64,000 nt of DNA from the NCBI RefSeq assembly GCF_049800675.1, contig NZ_JBLOOT010000006.1, forward strand, positions 186,001 to 250,000. Reading direction: 5' to 3'. The notes below the pieces were generated by a model. That model saw only the letters and a list, made by a program, of their open reading frames with translations. It made no database searches and was not told where the DNA came from. The stretch is from Cauispirillum nitrogeniifigens. Its GTDB lineage: Bacteria > Pseudomonadota > Alphaproteobacteria > Rhodospirillales > Rhodospirillaceae. The translations under genes and the position numbers were made by a program. Shown in pieces: positions 62,646 to 64,000 of this stretch (positions are counted from its first letter, which is position 1; every line of letters begins with the position of its first letter).

Positions 62646-64000
62646 TGGCGGAAAAGGGGCGCGGGGAGGACGAGCGGCGCATCGGCGGGGCCTTGCGCCG
62701 CTACGCCCAGGTCGGCACGGCCATGGCCGGGCTGGGGGCACGGCTGGCCGGGGAACGCTACCTCGGCCTGCGCATCGACAAGGCCCGGCACGCCGCCGAA
62801 CTGCGCCAGGCCCTGGGCGGGCTCAAGGGGCCGCTCATGAAGGTGGCGCAGATCATGTCGTCCATCCCCGACGCCCTGCCCGAGGAATACGCCCTGGAGC
62901 TGGCCCAGCTCCAGGCCGACGCGCCGCACATGGGCTGGCCCTTCGTCAAGCGGCGCATGGCCGCCGAATTGGGGCCGGACTGGCGGAACCGCTTCGCCGA
63001 GTTCACCCAGGCAGCCTCGGCCGCCGCCTCCCTGGGGCAGGTGCACCGCGCCACCGCGCACGATGGCCGGGCGCTGGCCTGCAAGCTGCAATACCCCGAC
63101 ATGGGCAGCGTGGTCGAGGCCGACCTGCGGCAACTGGGCATCATCCTGGGCATCTACCGCCGCTACGACAAGGCCATCGACCCGTCGGAGATCCAGCACG
63201 AGATCGCCGCCCGCCTGCGCGAGGAACTGGACTACGAGCACGAGGCCCGCAACATGGCCCTGTACCGGCACATGCTGCGCGACGAGCCCGACGTGCACGT
63301 GCCCGACGTGCTCGACGACCTGACCACGCGGCGGCTGCTGACCATGACCTGGCTGGACGGCCGGCGCATGAAGGAGGTCGCCGACACCGCCGGCCAGGAC
63401 ATGCGCAACCGGGTCGCCATGACCATGTTCCGCGCCTGGTACGTGCCGTTCTACGGCTATGGCGTCATCCACGGCGACCCGCACCTGGGGAACTACACGG
63501 TGCGGCCGGACGGCGGCATCAACCTGCTGGACTTCGGGGCCATCCGGGTGTTCAAGCCCAGCTTCGTGCGTGGGGTCATCGACCTCTACCACGCCCTGCG
63601 CGACGGCGACCAGGATCTGGCGACCCATGCCTACGAGACCTGGGGCTTCAAGAACCTCAGCCGCGAGTTGATCGCCGTGCTGAACCAGTGGGCCGCCTTC
63701 GTCTACGCCCCGCTGATGGAGGACCGGCCGCGCCTGATCGCCGACAGCGCCACCCAGGCCGGAACCTACGGCCGCCGCGTGGCCGAGAAGGTGCACCTGG
63801 ACCTGCGCGAGATGGGCGGCGTCACCCCGCCGCGCGAGTTCGTGCTGATGGACCGCGCGGCCATCGGCCTGGGGTCGGTGTTTGTCCACCTGAAGGCGGA
63901 GATCAACTGGTTCGAGATGTTCCAATCCCTGATCAAGGACTTCGATGAAGACACCCTGCGCGCCCGTCAGGCCGAGGCCCTGGCCGTGGCCGGCAAGACC
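62645..64000 (+). CDS. ABC1/UbiB-family atypical kinase, C-terminus beyond window
   Basis: First 452 residues; no stop before the window end. ABC1 features: GPLMKVAQIMSS (the K-x-G-Q-type motif, here K-V-A-Q), SAAASLGQVHRA (Ala-rich loop replacing the kinase P-loop), LACKLQYPDM with the catalytic Lys, REELDYEHEARN (E-x-D), HGDPHLGNY (catalytic loop) and LLDFGAIR (DFG). UbiB-type proteins support ubiquinone or lipid metabolism; this one lacks visible C-terminal membrane helices in the part seen. Coupled to pepF by a one-base overlap. Specific role unassigned. Confidence 0.88.
   Translation, partial: MAEKGRGEDERRIGGALRRYAQVGTAMAGLGARLAGERYLGLRIDKARHAAELRQALGGLKGPLMKVAQIMSSIPDALPEEYALELAQLQADAPHMGWPFVKRRMAAELGPDWRNRFAEFTQAASAAASLGQVHRATAHDGRALACKLQYPDMGSVVEADLRQLGIILGIYRRYDKAIDPSEIQHEIAARLREELDYEHEARNMALYRHMLRDEPDVHVPDVLDDLTTRRLLTMTWLDGRRMKEVADTAGQDMRNRVAMTMFRAWYVPFYGYGVIHGDPHLGNYTVRPDGGINLLDFGAIRVFKPSFVRGVIDLYHALRDGDQDLATHAYETWGFKNLSRELIAVLNQWAAFVYAPLMEDRPRLIADSATQAGTYGRRVAEKVHLDLREMGGVTPPREFVLMDRAAIGLGSVFVHLKAEINWFEMFQSLIKDFDEDTLRARQAEALAVAGKT

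Overview
The window looks like chromosomal DNA from a high-GC alphaproteobacterium, most likely of the Rhodospirillales type. The signs are a GapR nucleoid protein, the 41-residue zinc-free form of ribosomal protein L36, a FlaF-like protein, a fused gamma-alpha 2-oxoglutarate:ferredoxin oxidoreductase, a one-chain indolepyruvate:ferredoxin oxidoreductase and alphaproteobacterial-style histidine kinases. The taxon is inferred from gene content only. Because GC is high, long open frames run antisense to nearly every gene; these were discarded. No tRNA, rRNA, insertion sequence or CRISPR array was seen.

Positions 1-19753 (all minus strand) form an exopolysaccharide locus. The main operon reads from about 13773 down past position 1: outer-membrane export protein (Wza-like), chain-length regulator/tyrosine kinase (Wzc-like), a fused two-domain glycosyltransferase, flippase (Wzx-like), acetyltransferase, glycosyltransferase, polymerase/ligase (Wzy-like), gmd, fcl, galE and a truncated phosphatase-superfamily gene. 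Behind it are a beta-barrel outer-membrane protein with its own strong terminator and a second operon, MBOAT acyltransferase - SGNH-like protein - manC. Together manC, gmd and fcl make GDP-mannose and then GDP-L-fucose, so the polymer probably contains L-fucose, is O-acylated, and is made by the Wzx/Wzy route. No priming glycosyltransferase was recognised.

Positions 20029-32562 hold the egtBD ergothioneine genes, a FlaF-like gene, a hybrid histidine kinase whose first PAS domain carries FixL-like haem-pocket residues, translationally coupled to a REC-GGDEF-EAL regulator (cyclase site degenerate, EAL intact), an HdeA-like periplasmic protein, two adjacent palindromic elements, cysS, a membrane/coiled-coil protein, a protein with a CBM2-like domain but no signal peptide, and a Sel1-repeat lipoprotein.

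Positions 32566-46492 hold two paralogous ferritin-like proteins downstream of korAB (one overlaps korB by four bases), a divergent 2[4Fe-4S] ferredoxin, a DEAD-box helicase with a very long charged tail, two small hydrolases, rpmJ, and glcDEF glycolate oxidase followed by a DUF2254 membrane protein.

Positions 46535-64000 hold pyruvate kinase, MFS and EamA transporters, an N-formylglutamate amidohydrolase-family gene next to a YbdK-type carboxylate-amine ligase, gapR, a bacterial voltage-gated sodium channel, a fused indolepyruvate:ferredoxin oxidoreductase, a membrane histidine kinase, a long-chain acyl-CoA synthetase, oligoendopeptidase F, and an ABC1/UbiB-family kinase cut off by the window end.

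The most unusual things seen are the korAB/ferritin-like/ferredoxin neighbourhood, the candidate haem-PAS to cyclic-di-GMP pair, the glycosyltransferase fusion, and the CBM2-like protein without a signal peptide.
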